A stretch of 64,000 nucleotides of DNA from Pseudomonas gingeri. GTDB lineage: Bacteria; Pseudomonadota; Gammaproteobacteria; Pseudomonadales; Pseudomonadaceae. The DNA is taken from NCBI RefSeq assembly GCF_013386165.1, contig NZ_JACAOS010000018.1, forward strand, positions 595,382 through 659,381, read 5' to 3'. The position numbers and the translations under genes were made by a program. Positions 8,501-15,255 of the stretch are shown piece after piece; within the stretch, counting starts at the first letter, position 1; every line of letters starts with the position of its first letter. Under the pieces are notes generated by a model. The model was not told where the DNA came from, did not search any database, and saw only the letters and a list, made by a program, of their open reading frames with translations.

Positions 8501-10543
8501 GACCCGATCGCTGGTGAGCAACTGCATCTCCATGTGCAGTTCATCCAGGGAGCCATTTGATACGCCACCGGCCTGCAAGCGCTGCGCCAGACGTTTGAGG
8601 TCCTGGTCGAGCTTGAAGCGCGTCACGCTGTCTTCGAGCAGGGCCGGAGGCGGTTCCTGGTCCAGGTGCAGCCGACGCAGGATGCCGTCGTCGACCTCGC
8701 TCAGTTGCATGACCTTTTGCGCGGAGGCCGGGTCCAGGCTGGCCGCATCCGGCCCCAGCCGGGAAAACAGTTGCGGTTGTTGCCACTGCAAGGGTTGCTC
8801 GAACTCATGCAGCCAGGCGCCCTTGCCGTTGTGATGGACCAGAGGTGCGTAGGCATCGGGGTTGCTCGGGTGTTGCAGGTGGAAGCGCCTGGCGGTGGCG
8901 CCGGGGCTGATCCGGTAATGGCGACCGTTGAGATCCAGGTAGGTCTTGCCCTGATGCTGGAAGAGCCCCGTGGCATCGGCTTTCGGCTCCGAGGTGTCGG
9001 GCAGTGTGTGTTCATAAGGGCCCAGGTCGGGTTTCCACAGGGCCTGCCTGCCTTGCGTTGACTTGATCGGCTTGAGCCCTTCGATAAACGACGCACCTTC
9101 GACGTCCCTGGCCAGCATGGCTCCTGCTCCGAGCAGCTCGACGTTCAGCAGCACGGCGATAAAACCGAGCACCGCCTGCATTTTCTCGTCATGGCGCCAT
9201 TCTTCGATGCCGTTGTAGAACTGCACGATCATTTGCGCGGCGGCGACCGCAAGCATCGCCTCGCCGAGGCCGGGTACCAGGAACAACAGGTTGATGCCCC
9301 AGTTCAGCAACGAATGCAGGCGCGCGCTACGGGTCTTCTTGTCCTCGTCGTCCGTGGGCACTGCGCTGACACGGGCATCGTCGAGTTTTTTGATTGTCAG
9401 CAGGCCGCAGAATTCGTCGAAAGGATTGTCGCCCAGCGAGCTTCTTTCCAGGCGCAGATTGGCTTGCGCAGCTGGCTTGCGCCGGCCGCTGACAGGGTCG
9501 AGCGGATTCAGGCAATCGTCGAGGGCATTGAAGAAGGCCGGTTGCGTGCGCAGGTGCAGGTAACGCTTGAAGAATGCCTGCTGGGTTTTATCCCGCAGAC
9601 GCTCCCTGAGTTCGTCGTGGAAGGCGCTGAACGACGGGTAGCGCTTGATGGCCTGTTGCGGATCGCCCGACAGGTAGACCACGCAGGGCGGGTTCCTGCT
9701 GCCGGCGGGAACGCTGGGTTCGATCAGCATGACACCCTTGAGCAACGTACCCCAGGCACCACTGCCGGCGTTCGGGAAGTCGAGCATGTTCAGGGAGTAG
9801 CAACGCACCGGACGGCTGTCCCAAAGGGGCGTCTGCGTCGGGTCGAGCAGGCTTTGCAGCATCCGGTAAGCCGATTGATCCAGGTGGCCCTTGATCCGGG
9901 CGATTTCCGTGTGGACCGCCAGATCGTCGCGCACCTGCTGCTCGAAGAGCACACTGTAGGGGTCGTATGGGTATGAGCGGCTTCGCCAGGTGCGCAGGAG
10001 AAAATGTTCGACGTGTTGCTTGTATTGGCCGCCGAGGTCGAGCTGGCGACAGACGGCGGCGAAGTTCGCCGGCGTGATGGGTCTTTTCAGGTCCGCGGTA
10101 CTTTTACGCAGGATGGCCGAGCCGTAGTCGAAACCGAATGGGCCGGTTTCGCTGCTTTCGAAGTTCTGCAGGGCGGCTTGCAGCAGGCTCTGCACGACGC
10201 TGCTCTCCTGGCGCGGGGTGCCGAGGGTGGCGGCGGCGAGGATATGCACATGCTTGAGTTGGTCGTGGTGAATGTCCAGGCCCGGGCCGTAGTGGTCGTC
10301 CAGAGCCTTGGACAGTAGCGGGGCGGCAAAGTCCTTGATGCTCTTGAAACCTTCCAGGTAACCCGCCAGTGCGGTTTTGGAGGTCTGGCTCTGCTTGAGC
10401 CGCGTGGCGAATACCTGGCGTCGTTCGAGGGAGGCCTGGGTCAGCCACGACGGCAGTTGCTTGAGGAGCAGGCGATGATTGCGGGTTGATCGTAACGGTG
10501 TGCCGGGGGCGGAAAGTGGCGGTTGCTGGGTACTCATGAGCAT
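5531..10543 (-). CDS. Very large LRR protein with NEL-type E3 ubiquitin ligase domain (putative effector)
   Basis: A 1670-aa protein, apparently multidomain. The first ~1000 residues resemble the big Pseudomonas proteins annotated as DUF6543/dermonecrotic-toxin-domain (recollection, not checked). A hydrophobic double segment (LLNWGINLLFLVPGLGEAML and AVLGFIAVLLNVELLGAGAM, about residues 415-475) could insert in membranes. Leucine-rich repeats follow (about 1145-1285, with the LxxLDLSSNxLxxIP pattern). The C-terminus (about 1340-1670) looks like the IpaH/SspH novel E3 ligase fold, with Cys1432 in ACADG matching the catalytic C-x-D motif. NEL proteins ubiquitinate host-cell proteins, usually after secretion. 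Signal peptide not seen. Start is ATG 10543 or 10537 (GGAAAAAG upstream). It interrupts the liu regulon, 147 bp after the ART-like gene on the same strand. Confidence 0.8.
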   Translation of the reverse strand: MLMSTQQPPLSAPGTPLRSTRNHRLLLKQLPSWLTQASLERRQVFATRLKQSQTSKTALAGYLEGFKSIKDFAAPLLSKALDDHYGPGLDIHHDQLKHVHILAAATLGTPRQESSVVQSLLQAALQNFESSETGPFGFDYGSAILRKSTADLKRPITPANFAAVCRQLDLGGQYKQHVEHFLLRTWRSRSYPYDPYSVLFEQQVRDDLAVHTEIARIKGHLDQSAYRMLQSLLDPTQTPLWDSRPVRCYSLNMLDFPNAGSGAWGTLLKGVMLIEPSVPAGSRNPPCVVYLSGDPQQAIKRYPSFSAFHDELRERLRDKTQQAFFKRYLHLRTQPAFFNALDDCLNPLDPVSGRRKPAAQANLRLERSSLGDNPFDEFCGLLTIKKLDDARVSAVPTDDEDKKTRSARLHSLLNWGINLLFLVPGLGEAMLAVAAAQMIVQFYNGIEEWRHDEKMQAVLGFIAVLLNVELLGAGAMLARDVEGASFIEGLKPIKSTQGRQALWKPDLGPYEHTLPDTSEPKADATGLFQHQGKTYLDLNGRHYRISPGATARRFHLQHPSNPDAYAPLVHHNGKGAWLHEFEQPLQWQQPQLFSRLGPDAASLDPASAQKVMQLSEVDDGILRRLHLDQEPPPALLEDSVTRFKLDQDLKRLAQRLQAGGVSNGSLDELHMEMQLLTSDRVWPSSKVLRLLDRHGAPLKEYPAGQVQRLQRIDLSWPGLNANQLLRKVLENLDETEIRSLLAEDFGTGPISLDARTATLRQKLAKEAVSRRTALFDSHYSYRTQSNDPAVAVIHKAFPDLSTPIADELARNADPAERQLLLNAKRVPLRLAEEARYYSRNLLLARTREGLYLDATSNPDTDKLILSQIGKLPGWSDQVRLEIREPYFSGSLLDSLGTEQAPIRKVLVKSANQYEAHDALGQELHGPDTLYSSVLHALPDTERKALGFPNPNQAADLKQTVLSQPLPPRKEMEKLLGLPPTKPNETPPMRLAARRPSTSAAGPEPTERIPGTRSTAFTDLAQRLYPAHEWRDVEEFLDIRGLNEGAAVQRLEALESEYNTLCTELEAWVDNPPDPQEGVVIRSYIARAIKQCWRRDPYQGSSAQGFQLNFVIFDQGTRLPILSADFSHVTKVFMSLSRPETTEGLNPFLEGFPQLQHLSISGGNLTEIPPALGSMSGLTRLNLSAHSIVLTEETATLLSGLTHLKYLDLSSNRTLGRTPDFSAMTALIHIELRNTGLTHWPTGFLNLPELARLDLSSNRLTTIPAAVLDTSVDGQRIASAINLYHNPIATDYFDDALDYYRETEIDLGLDIPADSDSDSDASGYGYDSPAHSPHGARDPISRDELAWLPGLDDKAQEDFRNAWLGLAAEEPVEQSEAFFRVIGDLRESADYGDDIARPKLIDKVRRMVNGAVKDTALREKLFAKANAPQSDACADGIAVAFSDMGLDVLLYEAYEEPDAGKVEAKLLQLAKGKSRLDRVNAKARDLINTRKAAGRRPDEAEVYLAFRIGLGERLELPWQASKMHYGAIAGVTQDQLEAAYQAILEQERQPMDTVSQILSQEFWKDYLEIQYLQELSEKEALRNAKSDALLDLQSAQERWFNNGNLSEEEKSRLQAVMKASASTLGKSEQEVFAQPMTDAEYQALYEAIAREHSDEMERLTAAALQEHGLAR

Positions 10544-10690
10544 CAACTTTTTCCGTGGATAAGGTCTTCAGCTTATGCCGAATACTTGCCGGTAAAAGTT
10601 TAAAAAGTTGAGTTAAATCAGTTGGTTAGTATCGGATATTTGAGCCTGTGAAATAGCCGGTTATGGTCTTTTGGCCGGCGTCTTGTGCTA

Positions 10691-12838
10691 TCAGGTTTTT
10701 GCCGGGGGCCAGACCACGTCATCGGCAAAGATTTTTCCATCGGCGGGCCAATTGATGACCACGCCCCCTGAGTCGGCCACCTGGTCAATCAACTGGTCAT
10801 AGACATGGCTGTTATCCGTGCCGCTCCAGGTCGCGCTCTCAATGTCGGCGCTGGTCTGACCGGCGGCGGCCTGTATCGCGCGAACATTGGCGGCGCGGGT
10901 CAAGCCGGAGTTGATCAGCCATATCCGGTCGGCGCTGATGCCCCTGGACGATACGGAAATATGCCCCTCGATATCGTCATAGGGAAAGCTGGCGCCTTCG
11001 GCGTCGCGGTTGAAAAAACGATTTTCCGGCCCCGGTACGACTTCAAGGTTTCGGGTGTCGATCATGTAGATGAAACGGGTGGTCTGGCGGTGTCTGTAGG
11101 TTGCATAGCCCCGTTCGCTATCCAGTGAACGGGGAGTACCCGACAAGGCGGATGCCGTTTCGCCGCCCGAGGCTGCTTGGCTGGAGGTTCCCGAGATGTG
11201 TGACAAGGCGGCTTGGCTGGCATTGGACGATGTCTCATGATCGCTGCCCTCACTGTCCGTATCCGCCTGACTTGCGCTATCCGATTCGGGGCGTCTCCCC
11301 GGGTATTTGTTGGTTTGAGTGTTGTAACGCAACTGGCCGATCCCGGGACCTCCACCGACCCCATAGCCTTTGGCGTCGCTCAGGCTGAAGGTCACGCTCA
11401 AGGCTTTTTCCGTGGTCGAGCCGGGCGGATGGCCTTCGCGGGCGAGCATGCAGCCATCTCTTGCCAGCTCGAAAGGCGTGCGATCTTCACTTCTGAACAG
11501 GGCAGGGATGTCCGTGCGATACAAACAGCCATGAATATTTCGCTGGTAGCCGATCTTGAGCAGAAACGCCTCAAGGAATGGCCGGGTGAAGTAAGCGTCG
11601 AAATCGGGATCGAGTGAGTGAGGTTCAAAGTTTCTGATCTGGCGGATTTGTGGGGCAACCTCGTGTTCCAGCAAGTCAAAGCGTTGCGGGTCGGTTTCAT
11701 TCATCGACTGGAGTTTATGCGTCTCGGCCCAGTCAGGGAGCTTGCCGTGTTCCTGAATCGCCTGTTTCAAGGGTGGCAGCATGCTCGGAAGCAGGTTGTA
11801 GCTGCGCAGTATCTCTGCACGTTCTTCAGGGCTTTTTTCCGGGTGGACCCATTTCAACTCCCGTATCAATTGTTCCCTGGGCCTACCTTCCGATGTGGCA
11901 TTGGCCCATTGCGGCTTCAGGCCGGTGGTAGCAGCGTCGGCGCGAAAGCGCGTGATGTCGTTGCCATGAATCCTGTAGTGCTCCCAGATGTCCCGGTCCG
12001 TCCAGGCGCTGAGGTGTTCGGCAGCCAGCGACTGGCCGGAGGCGTCGAGTCGACCGGTTGGCGGGGTGGTCAGGACCCAGTGGTCATTCTGGCTGAAGGC
12101 GAACAGGGGAAGGTCGCTTGAATCCGCCAAGGCCGCCAGGTTTTTCAACCTGTAGTAACCCTGGCTGTCGGGCCCCCCGAGACGGGCGTAAGAGCTTTGA
12201 GCGAGATAGTTGTATTTGGGCACGATCTGGCCGGGCGTTGCCGCTGGCGGGGTGACGCGAAGGGGTTCATCCGTTGGCTTGGGCGTGGCGTCGGGCGTCG
12301 GGTCGTCAAGCAGGCGCGGTTGTTTGGCTGGGGGCGGGCCCTCGGATGAGGTCCCGGGGTTGCGCCCCCAGAGCGTGCCGTTGTCTATCCGGTACAGCGC
12401 GGGGCCTGAGGGCAGCAGCTCATGGCTGCGTTTGGCCCGATAAGCCTCGAGTTGCGCGTCATACACCACCATGACCGTGCCACCTTCTTCGAGGTCGACA
12501 TAACTGCGCTTCTTGATGATCCGAAACCCCTGGGGGTTGGCGGGTGGCAATGCGTTGGTCGCGGCGACCCGGTAGCTTTGCAGTGAGCGGTCGCCGATGC
12601 TGGCCTGATCGGCTACCTCCGTGACTTGTATCCTTGGGCTGTCGGGCGCCGGTCGGGAATGGCTGGCGTAGACCTGGCCGGAGGAACCCGGCGGCCCCTC
12701 CAGCGATTGCGAGCGTAGGCTGTCGACAGAGGGGATGCGGCCAGCGGACGCTGTCGGGGTATCGGGAAGGCCCAGTGAGTGAGTCTCGGGCAGCTTGAGG
12801 CTGGGCGTTTTGGGTTTCGCCGGAAGTCTTGGAGACAT
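10691..12838 (-). CDS. Putative ADP-ribosyltransferase effector (pertussis/cholera toxin-like C-terminus)
   Basis: A 715-aa protein with no signal peptide. Residues 1-60 are low-complexity and Pro/Ser-rich, as in many translocated effectors. The middle holds modules (IIKKRSYVDLEEGGTVMVVYD; YNYLAQSSYARLGGPDSQGYY) of a type also seen in the neighbouring NEL protein. The C-terminal third fits R-S-E class ART toxins: LFRSEDRTPFELARDG with Arg449 aligns with cholera toxin YRADSRPP, and SVTFSLSDAKGY (Ser485/487) occupies the STS position. FIYMIDTRN and IEGHISVSSRGISADRIWLIN (Glu624) occupy the ARTT region. The spacing from Glu624 to GIS is about three residues longer than in the prototypes, so the catalytic Glu is uncertain. 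A Ser/Asp-rich insert separates S and E motifs. Start ATG 12838 has AGG 8 bases upstream; an in-frame TTG lies 7 codons further up. Likely co-transcribed with the downstream NEL gene. Confidence 0.62.
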   Translation of the reverse strand: MSPRLPAKPKTPSLKLPETHSLGLPDTPTASAGRIPSVDSLRSQSLEGPPGSSGQVYASHSRPAPDSPRIQVTEVADQASIGDRSLQSYRVAATNALPPANPQGFRIIKKRSYVDLEEGGTVMVVYDAQLEAYRAKRSHELLPSGPALYRIDNGTLWGRNPGTSSEGPPPAKQPRLLDDPTPDATPKPTDEPLRVTPPAATPGQIVPKYNYLAQSSYARLGGPDSQGYYRLKNLAALADSSDLPLFAFSQNDHWVLTTPPTGRLDASGQSLAAEHLSAWTDRDIWEHYRIHGNDITRFRADAATTGLKPQWANATSEGRPREQLIRELKWVHPEKSPEERAEILRSYNLLPSMLPPLKQAIQEHGKLPDWAETHKLQSMNETDPQRFDLLEHEVAPQIRQIRNFEPHSLDPDFDAYFTRPFLEAFLLKIGYQRNIHGCLYRTDIPALFRSEDRTPFELARDGCMLAREGHPPGSTTEKALSVTFSLSDAKGYGVGGGPGIGQLRYNTQTNKYPGRRPESDSASQADTDSEGSDHETSSNASQAALSHISGTSSQAASGGETASALSGTPRSLDSERGYATYRHRQTTRFIYMIDTRNLEVVPGPENRFFNRDAEGASFPYDDIEGHISVSSRGISADRIWLINSGLTRAANVRAIQAAAGQTSADIESATWSGTDNSHVYDQLIDQVADSGGVVINWPADGKIFADDVVWPPAKT

Positions 12839-13056
12839 GGGGATACCTGCCAATTTCAATTGAAGAAATAAATCGACTGTTCAGGGGCGGGAAGACGGGC
12901 TCAGTATCCGCTCCGTGGAATTCGGGATGCGGTACATAGATATGGCGGCGAGGCGAAGGGCGGCCGGACGATGGCGTCGAGATCGAACCCGTGGACGTCG
13001 GCGAGGGCTTGGCGTTGCGGATGAAGGGTGTCGATTCGACGGAGGGGAGAAACACG

Positions 13057-13078
13057 AAGGGGAGCCGAAGCTCCCCTT
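13057..13078 (-). terminator. Hairpin with UUCG loop, candidate terminator
   Basis: On the minus strand AAGGGGAGC-TTCG-GCTCCCCTT forms a 9-bp stem with a stable UUCG tetraloop followed by TTCGTGTTTCTCC. The T-tract is interrupted, so it is a plausible but imperfect intrinsic terminator. It lies about 220 bp upstream of the ART-like start and could stop read-through from liuR-liuE. Confidence 0.5.
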
Positions 13079-13527
13079 GAATGTGTTGTGTATGCTCTTT
13101 TTTTATTATTGAGGGGCGGTCTGTTGTTGTTTTTGTCAACCGTGACCCTTTCTCGCCGTTTAGGTGACCCCCATCCGGGGTCAAAGAGCAAACGTATTTT
13201 TTTGAGCGCTGATCTGCTTTATCAGGTGATCCAACCAGTTCTGGAGCTACCTTGAGGTAGTTTTATTATTCTCTGTCCGGTTGCGGGTGACCCGAGGGTT
13301 CCCTGAAAGCACACCTTCTCCAAAAAAATCTGTTAGCTGCGTCTCTGCCGTGTTGTTTTTGTTATGTCAGAGTCGGTACGTCTTATTTTTATGGGTTTGC
13401 TGCTTTTTATTCTTGTTATGCAAGAGATATAGCAGGTGGCGTGCCAACTTTTGAAAACCCTTTAAAATCAAGGCTTTGATATTTTTCGTGAACCTTCGGC
13501 CAAGGGCAATGTCGCGAATCTGTTCCC

Positions 13528-13560
13528 GTGTTACTCGTTTGTGTTTCCAAACGGTAACAC
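13528..13560. repeat. Long hairpin immediately downstream of liuE
   Basis: Arms GTGTTAC-T-CGTTTG and CAAACG-GTAACAC pair over 13 bp with one bulged base and a 6-base loop. It starts 11 bases after the liuE stop on the coding strand. No T-run follows, so it is not a canonical intrinsic terminator; it may protect the 3' end or mark an old junction. Confidence 0.55.
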
Positions 13561-13570
13561 CAGGACACAT

Positions 13571-14470
13571 TCATACCGCCTGCCGTGCCTTGGCGACCCG
13601 TGAGCCAGTAACACGTCCCAGCACGGCGCAGATTTCCTGGCCTGCGAGGATCAGCTTGTCCAGGTCGATACCGGTCTCGATCCCCAGGCCGTTGAGCATA
13701 TAGAGCACGTCTTCGGTGGCGACGTTACCGCTGGCACCCTTGGCGTAGGGGCAGCCACCCAGGCCGGCGATGGAGCTGTCGAAGACCTCGATGCCTTCGA
13801 GCAGGCTGGCGTAGAGATTGGCCATGGCCTGGCCATAGGTGTCGTGGAAATGCCCGGCGAGTTTTTCCCGTGGGACGCTGGCCGAGACCACTTCGAACAT
13901 CTTCCGGGTGGCGCCCGGGGTGCCGGTGCCGATGGTATCGCCCAGGGACACTTCGTAGCAGCCCATGGCATACAGCTCGCGGGCCACGACGGCGACCTGT
14001 TCGGCGGCGACCGGGCCTTCATAGGGGCAGCCGAGTACGCAGGACACGTAACCGCGCACCGTCACGCCGTGCTGGCGGGCGGCATCCATGATCGGTACGA
14101 AGCGTTCGAGGCTTTCGCTGATGGAGCAGTTGATATTGCGCTGGGAAAAAGCTTCGGAAGCGGCGGCGAACACCGCGACTTCCTTGACGCCGGCGGCGAT
14201 GGCATCTTCGAAACCGCGCAGGTTGGGGGCGAGGGCGCCATAGGTGACCCCGGGCTTGCGCTGGATACGCGCGAAGACTTCGGCGGAACCGGCCATCTGC
14301 GGCACCCATTTGGGCGAGACGAAGCTGCCGACTTCTATATAGCCCAGGCCGGCCTCGGTGAGACGGTCGACCAGGCGCACCTTGTCGGCGACGCTGATGG
14401 GTTGGGCTTCGTTCTGCAGGCCGTCGCGGGGGCCGACTTCGATCAGGCGTACGTGGGTGGGGAGGGACAT
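13571..14470 (-). CDS. liuE: Hydroxymethylglutaryl-CoA lyase
   Basis: Metal-dependent TIM-barrel lyase of 299 aa that cleaves HMG-CoA to acetoacetate and acetyl-CoA, the last step of the leucine pathway. Diagnostic segments are VGPRDGLQNE at residues 12-21, SLGDTIGTGTPG near 165-175, FHDTYGQAMAN near 200, and the active-site signature GLGGCPYAKGASGNVATEDV with its catalytic Cys near 232. It lies just downstream of liuR and far from liuABCD, from which two large effector-like genes separate it. In P. aeruginosa PAO1, by contrast, I recall the contiguous order liuRABCDE. Confidence 0.95.
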   Translation of the reverse strand: MSLPTHVRLIEVGPRDGLQNEAQPISVADKVRLVDRLTEAGLGYIEVGSFVSPKWVPQMAGSAEVFARIQRKPGVTYGALAPNLRGFEDAIAAGVKEVAVFAAASEAFSQRNINCSISESLERFVPIMDAARQHGVTVRGYVSCVLGCPYEGPVAAEQVAVVARELYAMGCYEVSLGDTIGTGTPGATRKMFEVVSASVPREKLAGHFHDTYGQAMANLYASLLEGIEVFDSSIAGLGGCPYAKGASGNVATEDVLYMLNGLGIETGIDLDKLILAGQEICAVLGRVTGSRVAKARQAV

Positions 14471-14512
14471 GGGCGGATACCTTATGAAAAGTACAGGACT
14501 GGAGCGGTCTTC

Positions 14513-14599
14513 TGTAGGAGCCGGCTTGCTGGCGATGGCATCGACGCGGTGCGCCTGCTGGACCGCGTCGCCTGGATCGCCAGCAAGTCGGCTCCTACA
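14513..14599. repeat. REPIN (GCCGGCTTGCTGGC type)
   Basis: Inverted ends TGTAGGAGCCGGCTTGCTGG (14513-14532) and CCAGCAAGTCGGCTCCTACA (14580-14599), with GC-rich DNA between. It lies between liuR and liuE, so is likely within the same transcript. Confidence 0.88.
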
Positions 14600-14611
14600 A
14601 GGTCGCGGTGT

Positions 14612-15013
14612 CTATGGGGTAACGCTCTGGCTTTCGAGGATCTGTGTCAGGGCCAACTTGCAGCGCTCCTCGGCGGTGTCGAGTTCCAGTTGCATCTGCT
14701 CGATATCCAGCAACTGCTGCTCCAGCTGTGCCCGGCGCTCGGTGATTTTCGCCAGCATGCTGTTGAGCTGCTTCTGGTTGCCGCTGGTGGGGTCGTAGAG
14801 TTCGATCAGCTCGCGGCATTCGGCCAGGGAAAAACCGATGCGTTTACCCCGCAGGATCAGTTTCAGGGTCACCTTGTCCCGGGCCGAGTAGATGCGCTCC
14901 AGGCCCTTGCGTTCAGGGCTGAGCAGGCCTTGCTCTTCATAGAAACGAATGGCCCGGGTGGTGATGTCGAGCTCGCGGGCGAGGTCGGAGATGCTGTAGG
15001 TCTGGCTGCTCAT
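14612..15013 (-). CDS. liuR: MerR-family regulator of leucine/isovalerate degradation
   Basis: 133-aa MerR-family DNA-binding regulator. The N-terminal winged helix-turn-helix (YSISDLARELDITTRAIRFYEEQGLLSPER) is followed by a dimerisation helix (residues ~80-125, heptad-rich QLEQQLLDIEQMQLELDTAEERC). It closely matches the LiuR type known to control branched-chain and isovalerate catabolic genes. A TTGACGTATACGTCAA palindrome lies 43 bp upstream, and the same core precedes liuA. This suggests autoregulation plus control of liuABCD. It precedes liuE on the same strand with a REPIN between. Confidence 0.92.
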   Translation of the reverse strand: MSSQTYSISDLARELDITTRAIRFYEEQGLLSPERKGLERIYSARDKVTLKLILRGKRIGFSLAECRELIELYDPTSGNQKQLNSMLAKITERRAQLEQQLLDIEQMQLELDTAEERCKLALTQILESQSVTP

Positions 15014-15055
15014 GAAAGCGCTCGAAAAAGGTCATGGGGCTAAGCTAAGGGCTGC

Positions 15056-15071
15056 TTGACGTATACGTCAA
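15056..15071. promoter_or_regulatory. Probable LiuR operator in its own promoter
   Basis: Perfect 16-bp palindrome TTGACGTATACGTCAA. On the minus strand its first half supplies a good -35 (TTGACG), and a long spacer of 18-19 bp leads to a weak -10 (TAGCTT/AGCTTA). This is the elongated spacer geometry expected for MerR-type control. It shares the ACGT-NN-ACGT core with the site upstream of liuA. Confidence 0.72.
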
Positions 15072-15096
15072 GTTCATCGGCCTATGCGCTCCCCCT

Positions 15097-15197
15097 TGTA
15101 GGAGCGAGCTTGCTCGCGATGGACATGTGAGCGCCGCGTTCACCCAGCAAACTCTGCGTTATCGTTAGCGCCCATCGCGAGCAAGCTCGCTCCTACA
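15097..15197. repeat. REPIN (GCGAGCTTGCTCGC type)
   Basis: Inverted ends TGTAGGAGCGAGCTTGCTCG (15097-15116) and CGAGCAAGCTCGCTCCTACA (15178-15197). Its inner part GCGTTATCGTTAGCGCCCAT is almost identical to that of the REPIN at 35707-35808. Confidence 0.9.
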
Positions 15198-15255
15198 GAG
15201 GGCCGTATTTGCTTAAGCCCGCTCGCCACAACAGTAAGCTCACGGTGTTTGGGTC

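Larger units (their letters stand above)
12839..13570. other. Long AT-richer non-coding interval between ART-like gene and liuE
   Basis: About 730 bp without a convincing gene and visibly richer in A/T (especially 13080-13500) than the rest of the window. It holds three hairpins (13057-13078, 13165-13183 with TGACCCC/GGGGTCA arms, and 13528-13560) and three copies of GTGACCC (13142, 13164 and 13287 regions). It probably contains the promoter of the ART/NEL pair. Composition and position suggest a junction of horizontally acquired DNA with the liu locus. No transposase remnant was recognised. Confidence 0.6.

Noticed and set aside
12459..13184. 241-codon minus-strand frame upstream of and overlapping the ART-like gene
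   Set aside because: It spans the UUCG hairpin and the overlapping part is an out-of-frame shadow of the ART gene; no ribosome binding site or recognisable domain.
13367..13570. 67-codon frame beginning directly after the liuE stop
   Set aside because: In frame with liuE and immediately after its TGA, Lys-rich AT-biased composition, covers the 13528-13560 hairpin; more likely untranslated 3' region.
15097..15197. REP inverted repeats considered as intrinsic terminators or CRISPR-like units
   Set aside because: They belong to a dispersed family with conserved TGTAGGAGC ends and variable interiors, no T-runs, no regular spacers.
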